From: Zelopaecilomyces penicillatus
Taxonomy: Eukaryota > Ascomycota > Sordariomycetes > Hypocreales > Pseudodiploosporaceae
DNA: 64,000 bases
Reading direction: 5' to 3'
NCBI GenBank assembly: GCA_005765155.1
Contig: VCCP01000006.1
Coordinates: 3,236,501 to 3,300,500 of the forward strand
The translations under genes were made by a program, and so were the position numbers. Below, piece by piece: positions 46,084 through 56,810 of the stretch. A model generated the notes under the pieces. The model worked only from the letters and a program-made list of their open reading frames with translations, searched no databases and had not been told where the DNA came from. The stretch's first letter is position 1, and every line of letters begins with the position of its first letter.

Positions 46084-47270
46084 CTATGTGGCAGCGGGGG
46101 ATGGATTCTCGCCGTCCATGACGACAACAAACTTCCCAACACCGCCTTTACCGCTATTCACTTCATGACAGCCCTTTCGAACGTCCTCCATCTTGTCAAA
46201 CGCTGCTATACGACCCACGATTGGCCTCAAAAGCCCCCCTTCGACCCATCCACGGATCCTACCCAGATCCTCGCTGCTCTCAAGCATAAACAGGAAGCCA
46301 ATCTCCACACCATATCTCCACGAGCGAAGGTTTGCGAGACGCCCATATGCATTGAGCCCATATCGAATCAGAAGAGGCATATTCTTAAGCGCCCTGGGCA
46401 AGTCGGGCCCGAATGGGATCCCAGCGATTCCCAGGATCAAACCACCCTTTTTCATGAGGTGTAGATTCTGGAAACCTTCATTCATGGTATCAAACATGAA
46501 ATCTACCGAGGCTGGGGTGATTGTCTTTTCGGGGGATTGTTTGGTATAGTCGATGATTTGGTCGAGGACGCCAGCGCCGAGCAGAGTCTCCGCTTTGGCG
46601 ATCTTGCCGGTGGAGAGCGTGGTGATGACTTTGGAGGCCTTGAAGACGTTTTTGGCGAGCTGGACGGCCGCGGCGCCGACGGAGGAGAGACCGCCGGGCA
46701 CATAGACAGTCTTGCCTGCGAGACCGCCCTTCAGATGCCGGTCAGCTCTATCCAGAGCCTGCAGTGCGGTGAGTGTCGCCAACGGCACTGAAGCTGCGTC
46801 TGTGTGGGATACTGAGCTCGGCCTGGTCGTTGTGGCTGAAGTGACGGATATGCAGTAGTCCGAGATGGTGCCATGGTATTTCAAGGGTACGCAGGAGTAG
46901 ACCTCAGTGCCTGGCTTGAGGCTCTCGGGGACGGATGCGCCGACGGCAATTACGGTGCCAGATACATCGTATCCGAACTGAACGGGCATTCTAAGTGGAA
47001 CTGTTCAGTTCTACTGCTGGAAAATACACCCACAAGCTTGTGCAAAAAGAGAGATGGAGGAACGTGGACTTACACAGCTGGCAAGAACATCTTGATAGCG
47101 CCAGAAGCAAGCTTCACATCAGCCGGGTTGAGCGCTGCAGCGTGGACCTTGATGAGAATCTCATCTGGCTCTTTGATCTGAGGCACAGGGAGCTCTAGAA
47201 TGCGGTAGTCATCTGGGGTGCCGTACTTTTCAGTGACTAGCGATTGCATCGTGGTGTTTACAGCCGACAT
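46084..47270 (-). CDS. Medium-chain dehydrogenase/reductase, zinc-free
   Basis: Exons 47270-47074 and 46990-46084; 367 residues. GroES-like N domain (DEILIKVHAAALNPADVKLASG, then GYDVSGTVIAVG after the intron), followed by the Rossmann motif VYVPGGLSSVGAAAVQLAKN and a C-terminal DKMEDVRKGCHEVNSGKGGVGKFVVV end typical of quinone-oxidoreductase-like MDRs. The canonical VxGAxxGVG nucleotide motif is altered to VPGGLSSVG. No zinc-ligand cysteines. Convergent with the bZIP gene, 57 bp between stops. Could serve as an ene- or ketoreductase in the pathway or be independent. Confidence 0.92.
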
Positions 47271-49294
47271 GTTGATGTATGATCTTTGTGGTGTTTGTAT
47301 AGGAAATTGATGTTTGTCTGTTCTTTTACGACTGGGACATTGAATGGAATTGTCATGGAGACATATATATATTTGTTTGAGGTTGTATGCAGTCTGTGTT
47401 GTATACAGATGAGCAAAGACACGAATAGCGTAGCTTCTTCGGTGTTTACTGCTTAATTGAGCGCCAAGAAGGTGGCATAACGTAGCATTGACCATCTTTT
47501 TTTTCTTCATAGTAGTAGACATTGAACCCGTCAGCAGCGCCAGATTTGTTAATACACTTCAACATTTACTAGTAACATCAATGCGTTTGTCAATCAGAGC
47601 CGAGGTAGATGACAAAAAGACTAGGTTGTTCTGTAAATAAAGATGTTTAATGTCCCACAGATTGGATAAGCATGGTTTAGAAAAGTCCGCAAAAAGATCT
47701 TTCTCATATCGGATGTTTAAAATAGTAATGGGGAATTGGTGGGAAATGGCCGTGGAGAAACACAAAATTAGGTTGATCATGGTCGCATTATTTTTGGGAT
47801 GGATTGGCGGACTTGTGCGGAGTTGGGGCGCGCCAGGGGTCAGATTTTAGAGAGAGTTATACTTGCATGAAAACGTGCATGCTAGCGGATGAGACGGTGC
47901 AGATATCCAGTCTCGGTACTCGGAAGGCGGATGAATGACGTACTCAAAGCAGATTGCCATGATGTCTCCTATTCTAGGCTATAGTTATTCTTGGCGATTT
48001 AATCATGAAACACTAAATCGGTCGAATGTGGTTGTGGCTGATTCGTTAAGGTGGTATCAGTTCGGTGACTGTAGGCGTGATGGCTTGAAGAGGGTGGGTG
48101 GAAAGCCACATTTCAGGAGACTTGTTCTCTAGTGATATATTGTTTCTTTTGTTGTCTGATACTTGTTTTAAATCACAATTGAAAATTCTGGCGAGTTTGT
48201 CTTGATACTGGGGTTACGTTGTGATGCAGGGTAATCGTGGTATTGTGGTATGGTGGTTTACATGTAAGATGAGAAGTGTGTATAATCACTGAGCGTTAGG
48301 CCTTTGGTACATATTTGACCTACCTAGTGTATGGCTACTCTGCGCAGAAACTCAAATATTATGTGCTAATAGTAGGTCTACAGACCAATTATTTTATGTA
48401 ATTGTCAAAATAACGGCCTGTAGCATAATGACATTGCTCGGTCAGCCTCGGTCAGTTCTGCCGAGGTAACTGTTCCTTGTCCGCCAGCGTGTAATGTCAC
48501 CGCATCCAAAATTAGTCATCTCATCCGCTCAAGTCCGCAATGCTCCCTCGTCGAGATGTAGGATATTGTAGATTTGGCCAGTCCAGCTCTTTTAAACTGC
48601 TGCCTAACAAACAAAAGAAAGAAAAATGACAAAGGTCATTGAAACTAGGCGCCGTAGTCGCAAAGTCTTCATATTGCTGCCTACATATCAAAGAATGAGA
48701 TGTAAAACACATGGACGCTGCTGTGTCAAAATCTCACATCACTCACAAGATCAGTGTACGCAGGCTCATCACCAGTTCAAGTACGATACCTCTGCAGTAA
48801 AACTCAGCAAACACCTTCGACCACGGGCTCGTGCTCTATAGTAGTCAAACCCCCCGATTTATGCAATGCGGCTTTAGTTTGAATAGCTGCAGCTTAGAAA
48901 ACATGCCAGAATCATCACAGCTGCGACACGTAAGGATTGGGAAGGCCGAGAGATAAAACATTACTACAGTGGTGATGCGCAAAACATTTGTTGTATCTTA
49001 GAATTGAGATGCTGTTGCTGAACAACGATGTTATTGATGAACATTGGTATGATGTAGTTCAAGCCTACATCTTCTCTGCTCTATCATCTTATTCCCCCCC
49101 AATAGGGTTGCAAAGCGTACACCGCCGACCTTCTGGAGTTATGCCGTTGGTACATCCGTTGACACACTTGGATTCTGGCATTATGTATCAGTTCGCTCAC
49201 ACTGCAAAATACCCCGCGCAGGCAATATTAGTTGTACATGGGCTTTCGATGGAGCAGGGCGACTGACTGACTGCCTGAGGCAATATGGGACAGT
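47271..49294. other. Gene-poor stretch, 2 kb
   Basis: No convincing gene. A plus frame at 48988-49266 lies just upstream of the hypothetical gene at 49295 and ends close to several CTGAC words, so an additional 5' exon is possible but not demonstrable. Confidence 0.4.
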
Positions 49295-49996
49295 ATGGCC
49301 TTTTTCGAAAAAGCACAAGTCAAATCATCAGTCAAGGCCGAAGGCGTGCTGGAATTCTTTGCTGATCATGGGCTATTCTATCAAGAAAATGCCGAGATAG
49401 GAAAGCTAGTGGATGACCTGTATAATACAAATCGTGTAAGAAGCGAGGATGCAAGACTGGAGTACTTCATGTCGACGCTTCAAAAAGACTCAGTACGCGC
49501 CCATATCCATCGGTACAACAGTTATTTACTAACACACATACAAAGCGATTGAAGAGATTCCTGGATTCTTACACAATGCCAGGCAAATTCCGCCATCCTT
49601 GGGGTACAGTTCCCAGTATTTATTACGGTTGGGACAATCCCTCTTCGGCCATTGACAATGCTGTCGTCACTTATATGCTTGGATCTCGGTCACAATGCAA
49701 GTGTCGCGATGGGTCGCATAAACGCCAGTTTGATGTAGACCGACCGAGTGATGGTGGCACTTACCATTTCGCGGATGAGTCTTTGGAGGCCTACGAGGAG
49801 TTGGATATTGACATGGAGCACGGTGGCGTGTAAGACCTCTTTTTCTATACCTACTACTTTTGTATGCTGACTGACATATATCAGGCTCTATGTTCACCAA
49901 GTGCTCGCGCATCGAACAGAAGTCGGCCGTACAATTATATTTGGCGCATGGAAGCCATCTGAAACGGGACCCTTCAGAACCTCTGGCAGTCATTGA
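49295..49996 (+). CDS. Hypothetical protein, three-exon model
   Basis: Exons 49295-49512, 49557-49829 and 49885-49996; 200 residues. Not recognised. Exon 1 is acidic and helical (GVLEFFADHGLFYQENAEIGKLVDDLY). Exon 2 contains YTMPGKFRHPWGTVPSIYYGWDNPSSAIDNAVV and a Cys pair in QCKCRDGSHKR. Introns are short (44 and 55 nt) with good TACTAAC and CTGAC branch points, which supports transcription on this strand. The third exon could instead be read in another frame that stays open to 50093, and the 5' end may extend upstream. It has no membrane segment or signal peptide. It may be a lineage-specific or decaying gene. Confidence 0.4.
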
Positions 49997-51038
49997 TAAC
50001 TCTCCTGCCAGAGAGTGTGTGAATATTCTCGCATGGATATTCTATCAAGATCCTGAACTTTGGCCGCAGTTAGAGACCAAATACAACATGTAGGTATAGA
50101 GCATTTGTCTGGTATGCCGAAATGAACGTCTCTATGGTTGATGGAGGTTTTCGAAGATATACATACAGCACATGACGAAACCTGCCAGACAATTTAAAAA
50201 TGCGTATTTGCACTGAGCCTTTAGTTACAATGCACAACATCACCAATTTGCGCCCATCTAAACAATCGACACTAAGGATGATTGCCTTTTTGGTAACAGA
50301 CGCTGGAGGCTGTCACGATTGGGCGAATGCCGGTTTCTCAATACCACCTCAGCAGCTCCGGTGGCTACATGAATGGGAAGGCCTCGACTGGATGGAAAGT
50401 AGTGTAGTAGAGAGAGAGTCATCTAGAGCGCCTTCATGGTGGCTTGAGAGATGGATCAATGGCGAATAGTCTTTCAAGTGTGCTTGGGTATGTGGGGGGC
50501 TCCGCAACGCCCAACTCCGTGAAGCTCACCTCTCACCTCCATGTCTTGAAGCAAGACACTTGTCATTTTGTCAGAGAATCTGTATCTAGGTAAGCGCAGA
50601 TTCAACAGTCAAAGTATAACGTATCTCCAAGAGGACCCAGCAGATACATTAGACGCCATCCACGCAGCATGCATGTCATCTTATTGCTTCGGCTCTGTGT
50701 GGGAGTGCATCCAACGGATTTGGGGGCCTTTAAACGCAGGCCTTATTCCGATGGAACCCCAGCTAGACAACGTAGTAGTATTAGTTAAACTGGAGACTCG
50801 GGGTCAGCATCCGGGTTTTTGTTTTGCTTACATATATATCTACATGGTATTTTCCTCAAAGGATCACACTGTTCGTCCACACGCGCTTGCTATTTGTCGA
50901 CGTGTTTAGAAGTCGCCGGAAAGGACAGACATCGGCGATTACGCAACCAGCTATAAAACAAGCCAGGTCATCTAGACACAATCCACAACGAAAAGGAATC
51001 TTCATCACTCAATCACTGTCTTGAGCTATTCCCGGACA
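49997..51038. other. Spacer before the serine hydrolase
   Basis: An ATG-started 89-codon frame at 50200-50469 ends in a Trp/Glu-rich stretch, but I recognise no family and see no introns; kept only as a weak possibility. The rest holds nothing identifiable. Confidence 0.3.
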
Positions 51039-52461
51039 ATGGCACTCCACAACACCTCCAAGCTGGACAGCATCCTCCAGAAATTCACCGAGGGCGCCAC
51101 CTCCGAAACCGCCCCTCGCCTCCAAGCAGCCGCCCTCGTCGTCACGTCCAAAACAGGCGAAACGCTCTACTCCAATGCCGCGGGCAATCTCACGTTTCAA
51201 ACGGACAGCCCGTCGTTTGACCAGGACTCGGTATGCTGGGTCGCGTCGCTGACGAAGCTGGTCACGGCGGTGGCGGTGATGCAGCTGGTGGAGAGAGGGC
51301 TTGTTGGGTTGGATGACGCTGTGGCCGAGTTGGTTCCTGCGCTGGCGGGGGTGGAGGTGGTGAAGGAGGTGGATGAGGATGGGGTGCCGAGGCTGGCGAA
51401 GGCGACCAAGGCGTTGACATTAAGGTATGTATGTGAAAAATATGGTGCTTCACCTTGTTTGAGGCTTCCTGATGAAGCGACAAGGTTGAGATTCGTCTTC
51501 GTCTTCGCACAAAGGCAACATGGGATACATACTACACTGCCTTGGTACCTACCTAGTCACAGTTCAGCACTGACAAGAGGCCTAAAGAAACCTACTCACC
51601 CACACAAACGGCTTCTGCTATGAAGCTCTCAACCCAATCATCTCCAAATGGCTCGCCCACACAGCTCCCGGCAAGAAACACTCGTTCCAGGACGAAGCTT
51701 TTACCTACCCGCTCCTCTTTGAGCCCGGCACCAGCTGGATGTACGGACGAGGCACCGACTGGGCCGGCTTGGCCGTCGAGGCTGTCGCGGGCTGCTCCCT
51801 GGAGGACTTTATGCAGCGCAACATCTTCAAACCGTTGAATATGTCGTCGACGACGTTTTATATCAGCAACCGGCCGGAACTGCTCAAACGCCGCGCCGCC
51901 ATGGGGTTCCGCACGACGCCAACCTCACCACTCACCGGCACACCTGCTCGTCCATCCTTCGACCTCACCCCCGTCGACCCCAACATCGCCGTCGCCGGCG
52001 CCGGTCTCTTCACCACTGCCAACGACTACTCCAGACTTCTCACAGCGCTCCTCTGCCGAGACACACGCCTCCTCAACAAAACTTCCTCCTTTACCGAGCT
52101 CCTCTTCCGCCCGCAGCTCGCCGAGGGTAGTGGCAGCCTCAACGACATGCAGGCGCTGTTTGACGGAGTCATGCACGAATTAGGGTGTCCCGAGTTCCCT
52201 GTAGGGATGCCGGTGAACCAGGCGCTCGCGGGCGCGCTGAACATGGAGGATTTGCCAGGCAGGCGGCGCAAGGGGAGCGTCATGTGGAGCGGGTTGACGA
52301 ATCCGCGGTGGTGGATTGATGAGAGGACGGGCGTGGCGGGGACGTTGTTTGTGCAGGCGCTGCCGATGGCGGATCCGGAGGCGATTCGGTTGTATGAGGA
52401 GGTGGAGAGGGCGCTGTATGAGAAGTTGGATGGACCGAGGACTGGGCTGGAGAAGTTGTAG
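51039..52461 (+). CDS. Class C beta-lactamase-like serine hydrolase/transesterase
   Basis: Exons 51039-51424 and 51588-52461; 419 residues. Family members are esterases, D,D-peptidase relatives and acyltransferases such as LovD and EstB. Nucleophile motif SLTK (Ser70, Lys73) in WVASLTKLVTAV, catalytic Tyr181 in SWMYGRGTDWAG, the LLTHTNGFCYE segment, NIFKPLNMSSTTFY, and a late GSVMWSGL region corresponding to the KTG-like box. The exon junction reads RNLLTHT; most relatives have RHLLTHT. No signal peptide, so intracellular, as for fungal pathway transesterases. Location at the right end of the accessory stretch makes it a candidate tailoring or hydrolytic enzyme of the cluster. Confidence 0.92.
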
Positions 52462-53717
52462 AGGGTGAGGTGATGAGATGTTGGTAATACATAGAGTCTA
52501 TCAAGACTTTGGGTGTTTAGATCCAACATTTGAGTGCTTAGGGTGTACTGTGATTACAGTGAGCAGGGCGTGAATTACAGGCACTAAATCCATTGCGCTA
52601 CTGCAGACACCCACTGAAGGCCTTACAGTTGCTTATTCCACAGCGGGACAACACACCTGACGGGTTACATCCCGTCTGTTCCACGGTGGGCGCACCCGCA
52701 GGATCGGTTTCGGGGGGCTTTCGGCAGCAGCCCGCTGTAGAATTTCTTGATTTAGGGCGTTTTTCCAGCTGACACAAACAATACCATTCTTCGAGATCTT
52801 GTTATCCATGGATGATTACAAGCCTCATGTGTGCACTGGAGTTGCCAGATCCCAAAAACAATATAGGCCGACGTGCTTCTCACACACTAACAAAATTGAA
52901 AGATGATTGCGATCTAAGCGTGACATGTTCAAATTAGGGAAGCACATATGTGCGATGCATGTGGAGGCCATCCATGGAAAAGCCTCCGATAATATACCCC
53001 ACGGGGAAGATGGAAATCCGGAATTGGGGACACCACTCGTCGGGATTGAGGAGGCCAATCAACGAATAGCTAAACTCAAGGAAGATTACGAATTAAAATG
53101 GTTCTAAAATATTATATGGGAGGGGCCAGGGCCGGCGGAAATGAAAAGCCAAGTCCGTCCGTCCGTCGTCTCGCCTAAATAGAAACAAAGTTGCCGAGGT
53201 CCAATTGATCTGGGGGCCAGATTTTGACTCTTTTTTAGAGATGGCACGGCTACTTCCGGCAGCCCGTGTTGCATGTTGGGGTGCATAATCAAATGCATTT
53301 TGCCATGTGGGTTGCCGTTTAAGATTTTTTTTTTTCTCTTTGCTCAACATCACACATGGAACACAGCGGTACATTAACGACATTGTATCCTACGGTTCCT
53401 ACGTTCACAACGATATCTGATGCTCGACTAGACTAGCGAAACCTCGTCAGACAAAGTAAGCGATTGTGGTTTTTTTGACCGTGCACAGTGGGGATTGCTG
53501 TATTCGGTAACTGCGCGCCCATAAGCATAGCATCTCGGTTATCATCACCCTTGGATTGGTTTTCCTCGTCAGCAAAATCGACCAGGTTACGGAGTACAAA
53601 AAACCACGTTCCACAAAAGAGGCATCATCTTCTGAATCTTTTGCTCTTCACAATCCTCACAGCCCCTCACAAAAAGGGACCAAAAGAGAGACCATCACAT
53701 ACATACACACAAGAGTC
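52462..53717. other. Spacer with a possible gene remnant
   Basis: A plus frame from ATG 52925 to 53107 ends with a charged helical tail (EEANQRIAKLKEDYELKWF), but there is no family match and no plausible 5' exon in phase; possibly a remnant. Otherwise empty. Confidence 0.3.
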
Positions 53718-54937
53718 ATGGCAACCAACAACCACCCCCGCAAGAGCGTCCAGGAGACCATGGCCCTCTCCCGGCTCCCGGACGACACTCTCACCAGCAG
53801 TTCTTCCTCTGCGTCATCCTCCTCAGGTGAGGTTGTTCAGAGATTTCTCAGCCAGAGTCCGGCGTGGAAACCGGGCCAGGAACTTCCTTGGGGCTCTCCT
53901 CAGTTTCAGAAGAGTAACCGCGGGCGCACGTTTGGGCCGGGTGCGTTTGGCGGTCATGTGTATGCTCAGGCGCCTCTGGCGGCGGCGCGGGTGGTGGAAG
54001 AGGAGGAGGAGAAGGAAAAGGTGAAGCTGGGGGCGGCGAATGGAGGAGCTGTAAAGGGGAAGCTGGGGATTCATGTGAGTTTGCGTATGAGTTTTGACAT
54101 GGTAATCCGGAGCTAACGATAGAGTAGTCTATTCAAGGAGTCTTCACCAATCCAGGACTCATTGATAGACCCTTTCTTTACGAGGTGTCAACCATTGCCT
54201 CCACCCGCTCATTCTCTACACGGTTCATCAAGGCTCGCCAGCCCAGCCAGCCCTCTTCAAACCCCTCGGGACCATTCCCAGTTTCCGATGCCAGCCTTCC
54301 CATGGGCGACATCAGCTTCACCTGCTTAACCACTTTCAAACGCCCCGTCGAGTCTCCCGACGACTTCCAGCAAACTCTTTCCCCTCAGCAGCGCTACGCT
54401 TCCATCCTATCACTCAAAGCCCCCGACAAGTGGCCTCCCAGCCCCCAAGCCGACGTCGACATCGTCACCAAACTATTCCCCGACGCCGGACACGGCCAAT
54501 TCCCCATGTTGGACATGTACAAAGTCGACATGCAAGACTTCAACGCCCCGCTACCCATTTCAGAGCGCCGACAGATCGTCTACTACCGTTTGCACAAACC
54601 CTTACCCGAGGACGACACCAACGCGCACATTGTCACCCACGCGTATGAATCTGACCGCAACGGACTCATCATGCTAGGAAACCATTTAGGGTATGGGTTT
54701 AACATGGGTTTAGCAGCGAGTCTGAGCTTTTCGTTCTATGTGCATGTGAACGCGGAAGAAGCTGTGATGCGTGGGGATGGGTGGTGGATTCAGGAGGTGT
54801 ATTGGCCGAGGGTGTCTGCGGGCAGGGCGATGATGGAGACCCGGACGTGGAGTCCGGAGGGGAAGTTGATTGCGAGTGGGTACCAGGATGGAATTATTAT
54901 GCCTGGGAAGAGTGGGAAGGAGGATGTGAAGCTGTGA
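53718..54937 (+). CDS. Acyl-CoA thioesterase, double hot-dog (TesB-like)
   Basis: Exons 53718-54074 and 54128-54937; 388 residues. Hydrolyses acyl-CoA to free acid and CoA, in peroxisome or cytosol. N hot-dog: FGPGAFGGHVYAQAPLAAARVV; exon 2 starts IQGVFTNPGLIDRPFLYEVSTIASTRSFSTRFIKARQ. C hot-dog: HIVTHAYESDRNGLIMLGNHLG followed by LSFSFYVH, WWIQEVYWPRVSAGRAMMETRTWSPEGKLIASGYQDG, the usual catalytic C-terminal block. A Ser-rich run and an E/K-rich insert interrupt the N part. The C-terminal tripeptide is VKL, only loosely like a PTS1. An alternative ATG at 53760 would shorten the N terminus by 14 residues. Confidence 0.92.
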
Positions 54938-56081
54938 GTTGTGTGTGTGTGTGTGTTTGGGGTATAGATTAATGACACGCGTTTAATTAGACAAGATGAA
55001 TGAAGGATGAAAGATGATGTATGAATTGTTCAACATTGATTGAAAGTCCGAATGAAAAGTATGTGATGGGTGTGTTGATCAGGGGTTTATATATCAACCC
55101 TTATTGAACCATATCAATACTTCAAAATATTCACATGCCTCGTATCGTCTATTTGCCAGGAGAAATCAAATATCATTCATCACGTGTGGACAAGTACCAA
55201 GATGGATATTCCATACCACCACCGTCAACATTTTAGTCAGATAGACAAAAGATGGCTAAATAAAACCACAAAGACTTCCCATCAGCATGATTTCAATCCT
55301 CGAAGTGATCATGGACAAGTTCACGAAATAGATAGAACGCGATATACGATAAATGCTTACTCCAATCTTGCAAACAGAGAAGTGAACCCAAAGTGAACAG
55401 AAAGTGAGGCCATCTGTATTGTTGTTATTGTGGCCCCACTTTATCAATTCACTTCACTTGACTTCACTTTACGTGTCGAGGACTATACGTGTCTGGCTAC
55501 TATTCTATAAATTCCTCTCTTTGTCTTTCCCCCCTAGATTTTCATCATCGTCACAACACCGTTCTCAGGATTGGTTTTGGTAGTCAATTTCTCTGACCCA
55601 AACCTGAAGAACTCTTACATCCTCAGACTCATTTTCTCAAGCAGTCTATCAATCTCTTTAAGTTCTTCGTCACTACAATTCCTCACCACTTCTGTCATCA
55701 TCGTCAGACCCAGACAGAGACTCGAGTCCCCCTTCTTTTGAGACTCAACCCTGTCAAACTCACCACGAATCCTATCGTCGGAATCGTCTTCTCACTATCC
55801 GTCAAGTTGTCCCTTTTTTCAAGTTCTCTCTTCCTTTAACCCCCATATTCACCTTCTCACTGTCATTGATTTCTCCCCTTTTTCGGATTCACCCCGTTGA
55901 GAGTCCTCAAGAACCCGACCTTCAGAACGGCCAGATTTATCTCTTCACAATCAAGTCCAACCACCCCCGTTCCTACCACAGAACCTATCGCCAGTTCAAC
56001 ACTTTCACAAGTAGTCACCCAACTTCTCTCTTCCTCCTACCGTCAATTTTCAACCTCGAAACCACTACGCCAACTGTCAAG
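54938..56081. other. Thioesterase downstream region and long leader of the BTB gene
   Basis: Starts with a (GT)n run at 54938-54957. From about 55500 to 56080 the sequence is strikingly pyrimidine-rich on the plus strand (CCTCACCACTTCTGTCATC-like), as in long fungal 5' UTRs. No coding exon recognised. Confidence 0.45.
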
Positions 56082-56810
56082 ATGCCTCCTCGAACCTTTT
56101 TCCACAACGCTCTAGTTCGGTAAGTTTTCATAGAACCCCTATTCACAGTCTCACAAACATACATGGAGTGAAAAAAACTAATTTGTTGCGTGGGAGGGAC
56201 ACCCTTAGATACTTCGAGCAGGGCACTCATTCAGATGTGATCATCCGGTGCGGTGGTCGCGAATTTAATACTCACAAAGTCATTATTTGTGCACATTCCA
56301 AATTTTTCATTGCCATGTTTGAAGGCGGCCGGACATGGATGGTAAGTCAAGATTTCACTCATTCTTTAATCTCAGACAACGTCTTTGTCCATGTTCTAAA
56401 CTTCCGTACCTTTCTTCCTTCCCACTAACCACACAACACGGAAACAGGAAAGCAACCAGAAAATCGTCACGCTGAACGGCGTGGACCCCGACCACGTCGA
56501 GAGGATGCTGAAATACATGTACGAAATGGAATATTCAGCTGGCGAGGGCTCCACCGTCGCTGAACAGCTCCTCTTGCACGTTCATATGTTCAAGATTGCA
56601 GACATGTACGAAATTATTGATCTGAAGATTGCTTCCCGAAAGAAGTTTATCTTTCTTGGTCGCATTGAATGGCGAGACAAGGCGTTCGCCGACGCTATCG
56701 AGGAGACGTACAAGACAATGGAGCCTGACCCCAGCCTCCGACTGGCCATCATCGACATTTGCTTGGTTAACATCGATGCGCTCCTCAACGAGTGCCGTTC
56801 TGTGACGTGA
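56082..56810 (+). CDS. BTB/POZ domain protein
   Basis: Exons 56082-56119, 56209-56341 and 56448-56810; 177 residues, phases consistent. Small fungal BTB proteins are adaptors for protein-protein contacts, often with Cul3 ligases. Core: YFEQGTHSDVIIRCGGREFNTHKVIICAHSKFF (BTB hallmark), IAMFEGG, then a DPDHVERMLKYMYEMEYS helix pair and HVHMFKIADMYEIIDLK. In most relatives the segment after FFxAxxxGGxxxxES leads to the D-x-P box; here it is NQKIVTLNGVDPDHVE. No second domain. The very short first exon and the long leader are noteworthy. Confidence 0.9.

Noticed and set aside
47070..47522. 150-codon minus ORF starting upstream of the reductase ATG
   Set aside because: Its first part lies in the promoter and begins without a supported ATG; the reductase family start fits 47270.
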